Source of the DNA: Siphonodentalium dalli
Lineage: Eukaryota > Mollusca > Scaphopoda > Gadilida > Siphonodentaliidae
DNA: 64,000 bases
Reading direction: 5' to 3'
Assembly: GCA_032622095.1 (NCBI GenBank)
Contig: CP136066.1
Location: forward strand, 204,314,978 to 204,378,977
This document shows positions 45,560-56,608 of the stretch, piece by piece. Under the pieces are notes generated by a model. That model saw nothing but the letters and a program-made list of their open reading frames with translations. It searched no databases and was not told where the DNA came from. Within the stretch, counting starts at the first letter, position 1. Every line of letters begins with the position of its first letter. A program made the translations under genes and the position numbers.

Positions 45560-47080
45560 CTTGAAAATGTTCTTGAATCCAAGATGGCTGCTAAAATCCA
45601 AGATGGCCGCCATAAGGCCAATTTTCCTATTTTGTATGACATTGATGGTGCTGAATTTAGGTTTTATCAGCATGATACCTTAATATATGCATGACTAAAC
45701 TGTTGCCAGATGATAACTTGATAAAAACACTAACAAACCAACCATATTGATAATGATTTTGATTCAAAATGGCCGCCAAGATCCAAAATGGCCACCATAA
45801 GGCCAATTTTCCTACAATGTGTAATGTTGCTGGGACTGAAAGTTAGTCTTATCATCATGAAACATTGATGTTTGTACGTCTTATTTATTCTTAGATGATG
45901 AATTAATAAAAAAAACTAATATGTTAACCACATTAATGTTGACTGTTATTTCAAAATGGACGCCAAATTCCAAAATGGCCACCATGAGGCCAATGTTCCT
46001 ATCTTGTATCACATTAATGGTGTTGAATTTAGGTTTTATCAGCATGAAACCTTAATATATGCATGACTAAACTGTTGTCAGATAATAACTTGATTAAAAA
46101 TACTAGCAAACCAACCATATTGACAATGATTTTGATCTAAAATGGCCACCAAAATCCAAAATGGCCGCCAAAGGGCTAATTTTCCTATCATGTGTTATGT
46201 TTCTGGGACTGAAAGTTAGTTTTATCAGCATGAAACATTGATGTATGCACATCTTAATTGTTCTTAGATGATGAATTAATAAAAGATACTAATAAATTAA
46301 CCACATTCATGATGAATTTTAGTTCAAAATGGTCGCCAAAATCCAAAATGGACACCATAAGAGCAATTTTCTTGTCATATGTAATGTTGCTGTGAATGAA
46401 AGTTAGTCTTGGCAGTATGAAACATTGATGTATGTATGTCTTAATTGTTCTTAAATGATGAATTAATAAAAAAAAAACTTAAAAGTTGACCACATTGATA
46501 ATGAATGTTATTTCAAAATGGCCACCAAAATCCAAAATGGCCACCATTTGTTTAAGTTTCCTATCATGTGTAATGATGCTGGTACTGAAAGTGGCCTTAT
46601 CAGCATGAAACCTTGATGTATGTATGTCGTTATAATAGTTCTTAGATGGTGGATTAATATCAAAAACCTAATAAAATGACCACATTGATAATGAATATAT
46701 TGAACAATAGCCGCCAAAATCAAAAATGGCCACCACAAGTTCAATTTTCCTAACATGTGTAATATTGCTGTTACTGAAAGTTAGTCTTATCAGCATGAAA
46801 CATTGATGTATGTATGTCTTAATTTTTCTTAAATTATGAATTAATAAAAAAAATGGACCGCATTAATAATGAATGTTATTTCAAAATGGCCGCAAAAATC
46901 CAAAAATGATGGATTAATAAAAACAACTGATAAACTGACCACATTAAGGATTGATGTTATTTCAAAATGGCTGCCAAAATCCAAAATGGATTCCATATGG
47001 TCAATTTTCCTATCATGTGTTATGTTGTTGGGACTGAAAGTTAGTCTTATCAGCATGAAACATGTATGTATGTCTTGAAG
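45560..47080 (+). repeat. ~186-bp satellite-like array, about 9 diverged copies
   Basis: Each unit starts with a pair such as AAAATGGCCGCCAAAATCCA plus AAATGGCCACC. It continues through AATTTTCCTATCATGTGTAA, GGGACTGAAAGTTAGTCTTA and AGCATGAAACATTGATGTAT. Spacing is about 185-190 bp (for example 45767, 45953, 46138, 46326, 46515). The last units are shortened. It is non-coding. Confidence 0.9.
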
Positions 47081-47679
47081 ATGGTCTATATCTTCACATA
47101 ACAAGTTTTATATAGTGTTGTGGGTATAAAATGATATATATGAATATAACACCTCTGTTCAGAAACGCTTTAGAACTATCAATTAATTTTGATTCGAATG
47201 GTAATATTTTTTATGCGATGATTAAATGGGACATACATTTGTTACTCTTTTAGAACAGACCGTTCAAGTGATATCAAGTTGCGATTATTCGAGTTTACTC
47301 ATTGCACTGAACATCAAATGTCCCAGATTGATAGTTTGTATTGTTGTATTCCATAGTTATAAGCGATAATGAGTCTAATTAAAGTTTATTTACACAATTT
47401 ACAAAATTTACAAAATTTACAAAATTACACAATAACATTTCTGGTCTCTGTTAACAGTAACCACTATTGGTGGTTAGATAAACGATCACACGTGTTTATA
47501 CCAGAACATATTATCAAAATATAATCAATATTAATCGATCGAAGTGTTGATCTTCGATTCATATACAATATATTATACCATGGAAACTATATAACACGTG
47601 TTTTCAAAGAGATAGACCATCTGTAATTGTTCTTAGACAATGAATTAATAAAATGAAAGTGTCAATTACACTGTAGCTC
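47081..47679. other. unassigned intronic sequence
   Basis: Contains a short ACAAAATTT iteration near 47390-47425. No gene is seen. Confidence 0.45.
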
Positions 47680-48070
47680 AATGTGGAGAGGGGATACTGT
47701 CATATCTTACAGTCAATGGAGCAATAAGGAATGTGGAAAGTTTAAATGCTTAAGTTATACTAGATGTCAACCCAGAGAGACATCTGAAGTTTAGGATCAA
47801 TGATCAATCAGATGTAAATATAATGTTGTCTGTATGGCAAGCCGAGGGATTTAGTCATGCAAAAAGTAAAATCATAGATTGCTGTTCGTGGGCATATTTT
47901 TCAATGAAATTCAGAAAAAAATATTACACCTTCAATGAAGTTTGGTGATTATCACATCAGGGATGTGGCCTGTAGGTATGCCACAGGATTTAATCATGCG
48001 CAGAGTAAAATACAAAGTGGCTTACGGTGACAATGTTTTTCATTGAAAACAAGGAAACAGATATGCTTGG
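47680..48070 (+). repeat. dispersed repeat shared with 4.4-4.7 kb
   Basis: TTACAGTCAATGGAGCAAT, then two ~180-bp units containing AAGTTTGGTGATTATCACAT and GTCATGCAAAAAG-like words, in the same order as near the left end of the window. Confidence 0.6.
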
Positions 48071-48177
48071 CGACTCTTTCATGAGGGATGTAACATTCGT
48101 AACGGTTGGTGCAGGGGGGTGTAATGTTTAGCGAAATATAGACCAGACAGTTCTACCGAATTGTTGCCTGCCAGTTC

Positions 48178-48305
48178 ATGGAGGGTGACGACGATATGAT
48201 TATGAAGATCGCGACGACAATGATTACATGTGGTGATGATAATGATAATGATGATTATTATTATGACGATGAAATTGGTGATGATCACGGTGATGATGAA
48301 AATGT
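48178..48305 (+). repeat. GAT-rich imprecise microsatellite
   Basis: Dense GATGAT and GACGAC iterations, strongly biased to Asp codons in one frame. No gene context. Confidence 0.7.
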
Positions 48306-48345
48306 TCATTATTACGCTCGCTGTACGTGTATGTTTTGTACATTT

Positions 48346-48701
48346 AAAACCCTTTACCCAACAAACCGGCCAAAACCGGCCAAATAAAGCTTCAACAGCC
48401 TAAAATATCTTCGGTCTGTCTCAATAGAACCATACAAATATGGATATCATTGGAACCGGCTCCCTGACCACATTGTGATAGTTACAGTTATGCCCTGTGC
48501 CAATGCATTCTATTATATATGCGAGTCGACCATAGGTCGCCTCGCATATATAAGAGAATGCATTGGCCTAAAAAAACAATTTTATAATTTTTAATGTGTT
48601 AAGCCAATGCATTCTCTTATATATGCGAGGCGACCTATGGTCGACTCGCATATATAAGAGAATGCATTGGCACAGGGCCCTTCTGTTGGGTAAAGGGTTA
48701 A
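48346..48701 (+). mobile_element. MITE A copy 2 carrying E1
   Basis: Same structure as the 42.2-kb copy, with TIR CCCTTTACCCAACAAACCGG at 48350 and GTTGGGTAAAGGG ending 48697. TTAA is intact on the right; the left border reads TTTAAAA. The E1 core is shortened: hairpins at 48494-48568 and 48602-48668 lie close together. Confidence 0.9.
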
Positions 48702-49018
48702 CATTTCTTCATTCTATCTATCTTTTGTATTTAATTTTGTTTTCTCGTGTCAAATTGGATCAGAGAATAAAGCAACTATTACGACAATATTCATTGAGAA
48801 TACCACTTTACGCATCATACCTCTTCCCCAATATGGCAGTGTGATCAAGTCCTATACGGAGAGAATGTTGGTGATAATTGACACCCTTGAATTACAGCAC
48901 ATCTTAGTTTGCGCTGAAGAGGCCATCAACAGCAAACTTCTGATAATGTCATGGATATAGAATGGAACATATGGCAAGATTGATCCTTCTGGCATACACC
49001 TTCGCTCAAATACACATT
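48702..49018. other. unassigned intronic sequence
   Basis: No gene recognised. Confidence 0.45.
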
Positions 49019-49224
49019 GTCACTGACTCACGGCCATATTGGATCCATTCAGCCTGTTCCGTTTTTTAGTTTTACAGGTCAAATATCTGGAGTAGCATTC
49101 CATATATGGAATTCACGAATCTTCAAAAGCTCCATATATGGAATGCTACTCCAGAACTTTGACCTGTAGCACTAAAAACGGAATGGGGCTGTATGGATCC
49201 AATATGGCCACGACCCAGTGACAA
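49019..49224. mobile_element. palindromic element (family F)
   Basis: TTGTCACTG, CGGCCATATTGGATCCAT, TCCGTTTTT, ACAGGTCAAA and CTGGAGTAGCATTCCATATA on the left are mirrored on the right around a short centre near 49120. Confidence 0.85.
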
Positions 49225-50190
49225 GGCTTATTAGGCCATCTCACACATGGTGGACGAAGGTTGACCACAGCGTTTATGTCAGCAAACAAATAGTTTGCAG
49301 CTTCTACAGATCATGCCGGCTTACCATAGCTTAACCTGGTGCGACACAACTTCATTCCAATATAGAATCGGAAAAATGAGTTATCTGAAGAAGATGATCA
49401 GTCATAAGAAAATGGTACTGTTAAAAACCCTTGGTTCCTCGAAGACAACCTGTTCTGATAGCCACGGTGCCCAAACACTCATACAGACGACGATGTGTAT
49501 ATATAGCGCCAAAGAGAACAACTCCATAACTACACCAATGGTTTGAATGCTTAAACTGGCTCACACTATCACATTACTCTGGCTACACAAATCTCAAATC
49601 TAAATATGATAGTGTGACACCAAACGTGTTGATTCACCCCACCAAATGGAAGAGAGAAGTCAGTGTCACATGTAGTTGTTCAGATTGATGACAGCAGCAT
49701 CAGTGATGATAATGATGAAACTTTAAACACTGACAGTTCAGACAGTAATCATTACACACTAGTTATAGCAAGTTTATTGTTGAAAATATTATACTTCAAA
49801 CTATAAACGAGTAATATGTGGTTCCATGTATCCTTGATTTCTCATATCAACAGATAGTGAACCGATTAGTGAAATCACACTTTTCTATTTCTGCATCGCT
49901 CAACTCACAGGTACAGAACCGACACATTACCATTGACAGCGTTAAACGGCTTCTTTCCAAAAAGGGGGTGAATGTTCTCTGAGTCTACACATATAAACTC
50001 ATTATACTGGCATGGCACAAGATGGAAGTGAAAGAAATTACTTATACAACCACATTCCACTTGTCAGTACAAAGTCTTGTATTTCATGACGTATAACCAT
50101 GTATTGGTGTTCACGAGATGTTTTCTACAACAGATTGTCAATTACTAATTTCCACATAATGTATAATTGGCCATCATTGATGTCATTTTT
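49225..50190. other. unassigned intronic sequence
   Basis: No exon or clear repeat recognised. An open frame at 49295-49546 has no recognisable domain. Confidence 0.45.
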
Positions 50191-50199
50191 TTTCATGAT

Positions 50200-50525
50200 T
50201 ACATGAGTTTTAAATCACAAATGCAGCAATGACGTAGCCATATGGTGGCCAACTTGGATTATGGTGGCCATTTTGAAATAACTTTCATCATTAATATGGT
50301 CAGTTTATCAGTTTTTTTTATTATTTCATAATACAAGAACAATTAAGACATACATTCATCAAAGTGGCATGCTGAAAAGACTAATTTTCAGTCCCAGCAA
50401 CATTACACTTGTTAGAAAAAATGACTATATGGCACCTATTTAGAATTTTGGTAGCCACTTTTAAATAATATTCATCATTAATGTGGTCATTTGATTAGGT
50501 TTTATTAAACTAAATTCATCATATA
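50200..50525 (-). repeat. inverted diverged units of the 186-bp array
   Basis: GGTGGCCATTTTGAAATAAC, then TTCATCATTAATATGGTCA, and later TTTTCAGTCCCAGCAACATT match the complement of the 45.6-47.1 kb unit. About one and a half units are present. Confidence 0.8.
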
Positions 50526-50699
50526 TAGGCACAGGCTGTCTACATGTAGTATTCGATAGTTAGAAACTATGCATGCCTCAAAGCGTTGAATATTTTAGAC
50601 AAAAATAGCTTGCAGGGACACAATCATTCAAGCCACTTAAACATAAATTTCTCGCTTTTGTCACGTTTCTGTGATCAAAATAGATGGATAAACACTTGA

Positions 50700-51297
50700 A
50701 ACACTTAGAGGTTTTGCCTCGAAGACATTTGTCGAATGTTGGAAATTAACGCCTCATAGGGATCTCCAGCATATTGCATTAAAAGCTTTGAAGCGAAATA
50801 ATCCTCACGCCTTAAATTTACAATATTAATTGAAACTCAAACTGGATTTAATCACGCCTCCGAAGTTACTTCCTAGTTCTTGTGGATATAGCTCTTACAT
50901 ACACGACCTATATAAAGTACCGGCTGGTGAAAGAATTTGCAAAAAGTGTGGAATGGAGGTAGAAACCGAAGAACACTTCATTATGCGATGCCCCATTTAT
51001 AAAAAATCTAAGAAAACGTTTATTTGCGGAAATAAGCGACAAAATTCAGACCTTTAATAATATGGCGGACCAACAGAAATTCTTAATCATCTTGAGATAT
51101 GATGAACCCAAAACATGTAATATCATCTGGAACATGGTCCAACTATTTCTACATAAACGGTGTGAATCACCAAACATTGAACATTAATATATTTATGTTA
51201 CTATAGTTATAATCACATTTTATTTATGCAACTGTTTTGGCATCGGCCTCGCGTGGGCGTATCTGCCAATAAATTTATCTTATCTTATCTTATCTTA
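50700..51297 (+). pseudogene. 5'-truncated LINE, reverse-transcriptase protein C-terminus
   Basis: The frame 50830-51057 ends with the cysteine/histidine motif seen at the C-terminus of many non-LTR reverse transcriptase proteins: ERICKKCGMEVETEEHFIMR then CPIYKK (C-x2-C ... H-x4-C). A frameshift near 51025 is followed by EISDKIQTFNNMADQQKFL and WNMVQLFLHKRCES to a stop near 51187. The 3' region has GCATCGGCCTCGCGTGGGCG and a TTATC tail (51278-51296). It is dead by truncation and frameshift. Confidence 0.8.
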
Positions 51298-52327
51298 CAC
51301 TGGTGACTTGACTTTCAGCAGAGAGTAAGACACACCATGTAAGATGTGTTAAATCTTCGACAGAGTTAAAATCAAAAGTCACAAATGTTATTTAAAGTCG
51401 AATATTAAGATAAAAAAAATGCAAGCTAAAAGCTATTTAGAGAGTACAAAAGTAGTTTTGACAGTCGAAAACGTAGGCAACCAATGATATCGGAAATATG
51501 TTATATTATCGAGATAAACAGCGTTTTAAAACGCACGCAAATGCAGCATCGGGGAGCTGCTTTGTTTTTGAAGTATCTGGACTTGAACTTCGTTTGGTCA
51601 GTTAACGATGCCTGTCAACAATCTGAGATCGGTCAATTGTACATCTTTGTCATGATCCGCACGGAGGTCACAGTCATATGGTATTCGCGCTGAACTTGAA
51701 AGATTTTCGATGCACATGATGCTTTTATAAGTTCCTTGCGTGATATGGTTAAATTAAAGAAATCGGACTAAAAACTACGTTAGTACATGCACGCTTCTGC
51801 CATGCTACACTGTGACTATCCAATGTCTCTTTTTTGAGAACTTTGAGTATCAAACTTTAATGAGGTTATCAATTTAAACATATCCGATGATATATATTGA
51901 GGAAGACCAGTGAAACGATGAAAACAGATCATACATAAAATTTTCAAAGGGGCAATTTGGACGACAATAAGCAGACATTAACATATTCTTTCAACAAATT
52001 TCGCAATTAATTAGGATAAAAATCCTCGTACAATCGTAGAAGTCTTAATTTCGTTACGTAGAAATAAGACAGTGGATGACCAAGCCACGACACCACTCTT
52101 TTCGAATTTCGAATATGTGCCGAAATACGAGAGGAATATATTTGTACGAACATTCAATTCAAGCTACCATAATTGTTACATAAATAGTTAGACATGTTAC
52201 CGGTATCACACGACAGACTAAATATGTTTTCCAAATGCCAGCAGCTATCTCTATAACCAGTGTACCGAAATAAGTGTGTCAAAATACCAATTAAATTTTC
52301 GTTTGCTATTAAATTTATCTAATAATA
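51298..52327. other. unassigned intronic sequence
   Basis: No gene recognised. A small open frame at 51484-51693 shows no recognisable domain. Confidence 0.45.
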
Positions 52328-52941
52328 TCACCGAGCAGGGTCCGCTCTGGATCGAAATTTACTTTTGCCAAATAATTTGCCAAATGAAAATATTTTTTGC
52401 CTAATTATTTTATAATATGCCAAATGCAATCCCTGATAGTATCATTTTCTGCAACATTGTTATGTTTCGACGTTTGAACGACTCTTGATATCGATAGGAA
52501 AGCAGTTAGTTATAATTATACTCGCATCTCTATTGTGGTTTATCCTGCAACAATAAACCAATCACCGAACAATAATATGATAGCAGGGTTTCTTCATCAG
52601 AAGGGCACACCACAGGAGGATTAGCTAAACTATCTATGTAAACACCACCACACTGAAGACGAGTAATCTCTCCACCCACCGATACTAAATGATATCAGAT
52701 TAACTGCATACTAATAGAGTTGTTAACTTTTCCTAAACTATATAAAACACCACTAATTTAATTATATTGTAAGAGTTTCCAGAAATGAATGGTATTGTTT
52801 GATCAACATTTGTCAACTGTCTTGAGGAATTAAAAATTGACTTGCCAAAACTGTTTCCAAATGAAAATATTTTTTGCCAAATGTGAATTATTTTTGCCAT
52901 TGGCAAATTTGGCAAGTGGCAGCGCGAATCCTGTCACCGAG
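52328..52941. mobile_element. hAT-type MITE with perfect 8-bp target duplication
   Basis: TCACCGAG flanks both ends exactly (52328-52335 and 52934-52941). The element starts CAGGGTCCGCTCTGG and ends GCAGCGCGAATCCTG, an imperfect 15-bp TIR of the CAGGG type known for hAT elements. Subterminal TTTGCCAAAT words recur near both ends. There is no transposase frame in the 598 bp. Confidence 0.92.
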
Positions 52942-53835
52942 TTAATGCGCTAAATTATATCGTGTCATATAAAACAATGCGGTGCAGGTTTCTCTGTAGA
53001 ATGCGTCATTCACATGCCAATGCAATAGGAGATACGTTCTACTGTTTAAGAAGACAAAATGGTCCCACGCAAATCTGACAATTATTTGGGAAACTCATCA
53101 TTTATGAACATGATTCTGGTATTATGTGATCGGTCTGTGTCGTCTGCGAAATTTTTTTTACACGTATTTTCTACAGAATCTTGTAAATTCTGGTATAACG
53201 TGAGAGAGGCTAGCGACGATAAGAGAGTTCGTGCCAGCAGATGGTTATCCATATCTTGCATCAGGTGTGAGGGCGATGCCGAGGTAACACGTGTGACAGG
53301 GCCACCAACAGACTGAGTGATTATTTGAGTGGGAGTTGATAATTGTTTCTCTTTAAGTGGCTTGGAAAAGTAACAGCAATCTATATCGATGCCATGTTGT
53401 GACGTCATTGCGCGGAGTGTATATACTTTGATTTCAGTATTGTATCAGAAGAGTTATGAATGATGTCATTGATTCATTCATTCTTGTGCGTATGTGTACC
53501 AATATACGGCTTTCGTCACATGCGTGCATGGCTCGGATGGCATCAACAGGTGAACGTGGACGACATTATGCAAACTTTTGCGCTCGGAATCAATAGATCG
53601 TCGCATAAACATACCGTTGCATGATGCGACTCGCGTCGTTATTGCCGGGAGGCCTACATTAAGGCGAGTCAAATGTATCGTTCTTGCTCCAAATGAACTG
53701 TATAGTAATTGGAATATGACATGTTTCGGAACAATTTGAATACGAGTCAATGTTGCCAGTGCTGTTGTTTAATAGCTTTTCGATATTCGAACGTGAACGA
53801 GGAACTTGATGACTGGACCCTCCTGAAATTGCGCG
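52942..53835. other. unassigned intronic sequence
   Basis: Overlapping antiparallel frames at 53059-53408 show no recognisable domain. No gene is called. Confidence 0.4.
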
Positions 53836-53840
53836 AAAAA

Positions 53841-54017
53841 CCATGTGCCAATGTATTCTCTTATATATGCGAGTTACCCACAGGCAGCTCGCATATATAC
53901 GATAATACATTGGTCTAACAATATTTACATTGACATTGTAAGCCAGTACATTCTCTTATATATGCGAGGCTCCCTATGGGATACTGGCAATTATAAGAGA
54001 GCGCACTGACACAGGGT
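53841..54017. mobile_element. MITE E1, diverged free-standing copy
   Basis: TGTGCCAATGTATTCTCTTA to GATAATACATTGGTCTAACA, then a short core, then AAGCCAGTACATTCTCTTAT and GACACAGGGT. Both hairpins have decayed. Confidence 0.8.
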
Positions 54018-54020
54018 CTT

Positions 54021-54970
54021 TAATGATATACCATCGCGGCTCCCCTCATGCATGACAGGATTAACAGTCGCCGCGACTAGACACGTGCTGATTGGAATAG
54101 ACCCTAAGTGAACTTGCACCGAATTATCCTCTTCTATATATGGGATCGGATTCTGAGAGCCAACTCATGCCGAAGCCGTGTTAGCTTCGTGTATTCGAAT
54201 CGACCAAAATAGATTTCCTCAGCAGGAACGAAACGAAATTCTAGTAAGGTTTATCGCCTAACAGCGAATTTCATTGATTTATAGATAAACTCATTGTTAA
54301 TATTTTATCAACTGGTTAGAGAGACACAAAGCCGCAATATCCGGAAGAAATAATAACACGTATAGCGCGTGTCTGTCATGCGCGGCGGGAATTTCCGGTA
54401 CCTGTTAGATCATGGAGCGAGAAGCGAGAACTTTCTGAACGATCACTGCTCTTGACGTCTGCTTCAAATCTCTACCAGAGCGCACCAGTCAACTTCCTTT
54501 CTGTCTCTGTCACCGGCTGGGTACCAGTTTAATGAACAGATCGGCATTCTATATTTAGCGTGGGTTTTCCCTACAACAATGGTTGATAGTGGAATGTTTT
54601 GGATGATTTGTTAAACATTTTCACGACATCTATACTCTTTATAATAGGAAATGCAAATTTGTAGTAACCTGCCGCCCGATTTGTAGTAACCTTACCCTTT
54701 CTGCCATACTCCATACTACAATTTGAGAACAACATGAACAAATTCATACGAGCAAAGTGATTTCAATGGTTTATAGTATCTATACTGATCCCAAATGCAC
54801 AGCATACATACGAGACAAGACTTCATATATAAACAAGTCGCTTATGTAATAATTTTCGTCACTAATGTAATCTGTAACACAAATTGGTTTTTGCGTTAAA
54901 ATTTGTTTTAAACATTTAAACATTTGTCTGGCGGGATAATGTAGTACATCAACTATGGAAATTCACAATG
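54021..54970. other. unassigned intronic sequence
   Basis: No feature recognised. Confidence 0.45.
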
Positions 54971-54974
54971 CACT

Positions 54975-55375
54975 TTAACCCTTTACCCAACAGAACGGCC
55001 CTGTGCCAATGCATTCTCTTATATATGCGAGTCGACCATAGGTCGCCTCGCATATATAAGAGAATGCATTGGCTTAACACATTACAAATTATAAAATTGT
55101 TAAAGAATGTAAGACAAAATGGTAAAAAGTGTTAAAAAAAAAGATTTTTTTAGGCCAATGCATTCTCTTATATATGCGAGGCGACCTATGGTCGACTCGC
55201 ATATATAAGAGAATGCATTGGCACAGGGCATAACTGTAACTATCACAATGTGGTCAAGGAGCCGGTTCCAATGATATCCATATTTGTATGGTTATATTGA
55301 GACAGACCGAAGATATTTTAGGCTGTTGAAGCTTTATTTGGCCGGTTTTGGCCAGTTTGTTGGGTAAAGGGTTAA
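54975..55375 (-). mobile_element. MITE A copy 3 carrying E1, inverted
   Basis: TTAA at 54975-54978 and 55372-55375. The element is the reverse of copies 1 and 2, with E1 hairpins at 55005-55075 and 55154-55222 and the CCGGTTTTGGCCAGTTTGTT end on the right. Confidence 0.92.
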
Positions 55376-55544
55376 AAAATTAGAATTAGTTAAATACTCG
55401 TATTTAGAACTGGAATTTACAAGGGAAATATGTATCGATTTTGCCCCCATTTTTAATATCAACACACCTCAGCCATGCATTTAATTGATGTTTCTAAAAT
55501 GCAGATAATCATAAATACAATAACTCCTGCAACAATCTAGCTGA

Positions 55545-56207
55545 TCCAAAATTAAATGAAATTGTTCCAAATGTCTCAATTCACAAACAGATAAATGACA
55601 TTAAAATCAAATTGAAAGAAAGCCACATAGAGAATTATAAAACTGATATTTTCAACGATGACAAATGTTCGGGCGCCAATAAGTTAAGGACGTACCATGT
55701 AGTCAAATAACATTACACACAAGAACCGTATCTTAATATTGTCCAGAATATCGACACAAAAATTATGTTTTGTAAAATAAGAATTAGTAATCATAACTTG
55801 GAAATTGAAAAGGGTCGCCATAAACAGCCAAAAATGTCACTTGATGAAAGAATTTGTAGGAAATGTAACATGGAGGTTGAGAATGAAGAACACGTCCTTA
55901 TGCGCTGCAACACATATGCTAAGATGCGTGAACACTTCTGTTGTGAGATAGGGATGACGAGTGATAAATTTATTGGATTGAATGATAGCCAAAAATTCCA
56001 ATACATAATGCAAACATACATGCAACATAATCTGCAACATGGTCCGGACATTTTCAAAGAAAGGTAAAATTCTACTGATATAATAATGAAATAGTTACTA
56101 TAGTATATATATTATGTTTAATCATTGTTGACATTGTTATATATATTTGTTATATTGACATCGGTCTCGTGTTGACGTCTTATGTCTATCTATCTATCTA
56201 TCTACGT
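55545..56207 (+). pseudogene. 5'-truncated LINE, reverse-transcriptase protein C-terminus
   Basis: In one frame, LNEIVPNVSIHKQINDIKIK continues through DDKCSGANKLRTYHVVK, an in-frame TAA, then HYTQEPYLNIVQNIDTKIMF and RISNHNLEIEKGRH. It ends with the C-x2-C...H-x4-C motif ERICRKCNMEVENEEHVLMR. The frame ends near 56067. The 3' region has GACATCGGTCTCGTGTTGAC and a (CTAT)n tail (56187-56206), matching the 51-kb copy in layout. It is 5'-truncated and carries one internal stop. Confidence 0.85.
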
Positions 56208-56500
56208 TCCAGATAGCAGCTATTAGAAAGTTATTGTTGAAAAAAATAGCCGTATAGTGCCAATGCATGTTTGGTCTACCTTATATAGGACTCGGTGGCA
56301 TATATATAGTTGTCGTTCCAATGGATTGTGTGTGTCTCCCACTGTAGGCGTCCTAATCCACTTTTGTATATGTGTATATCTGTTTTTTGTAAAATGTTAA
56401 ATCATGCCTAGCAACAAAGCACACCGGGTTCATATCATTTGCTGCAGACATTTCAGGGAAGAGATGCACATATTAAAACAGCTTTCATTTTTACTTTCAG

Positions 56501-56608
56501 GCCCCACAGCATTCTCCAAATTCATACCTTTACACACACCCGGGAGTTCCCCTCGCGAGGATGAGACGAAGCACACATTACACTCGGTCCATCAAAGCTC
56601 ACCCTCTA
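56501..56608 (+). CDS. PCSK2: prohormone convertase 2-like, exon 2 (prodomain, internal cleavage site)
   Basis: Exactly 36 codons lie between a good acceptor (pyrimidine-rich CATTTTTACTTTCAG) and a consensus donor GTAAGT at 56609. Phase 0 at both ends fits exons 1 and 3. The peptide SYLYTHPGVPLARMRRSTHY aligns without gaps to the second half of PC2 prodomains: Tyr, Tyr, His and Gly positions, then a basic cluster followed by Ser. R-x-R-R-S is the internal prodomain cleavage site that convertases use after the primary cut. The first eight residues (APQHSPNS) are less like the family. The 3' end of this exon is also the first unit of the adjoining minisatellite. An overlapping longer frame in another register (56404-56619) is not conserved. 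Confidence 0.85.

Larger units (their letters stand above)
33735..56500 (+). other. intron 1 of the PCSK2-like gene (22.8 kb)
   Basis: Bounded by GTGAGT (33735) and TTTTTACTTTCAG (ending 56500). It contains most of the MITEs, two LINE 3' ends and two satellite-like arrays described separately. No additional convertase coding segment is needed, because exons 1 and 2 are contiguous in the prodomain. Confidence 0.8.

Noticed and set aside
48178-48387. Asp-rich frame as an acidic protein
   Set aside because: It is explained by a GAT-rich microsatellite running into MITE A.
53059-53408. Overlapping antiparallel frames as a small gene
   Set aside because: No family resemblance on either strand and no supporting splice or repeat evidence.
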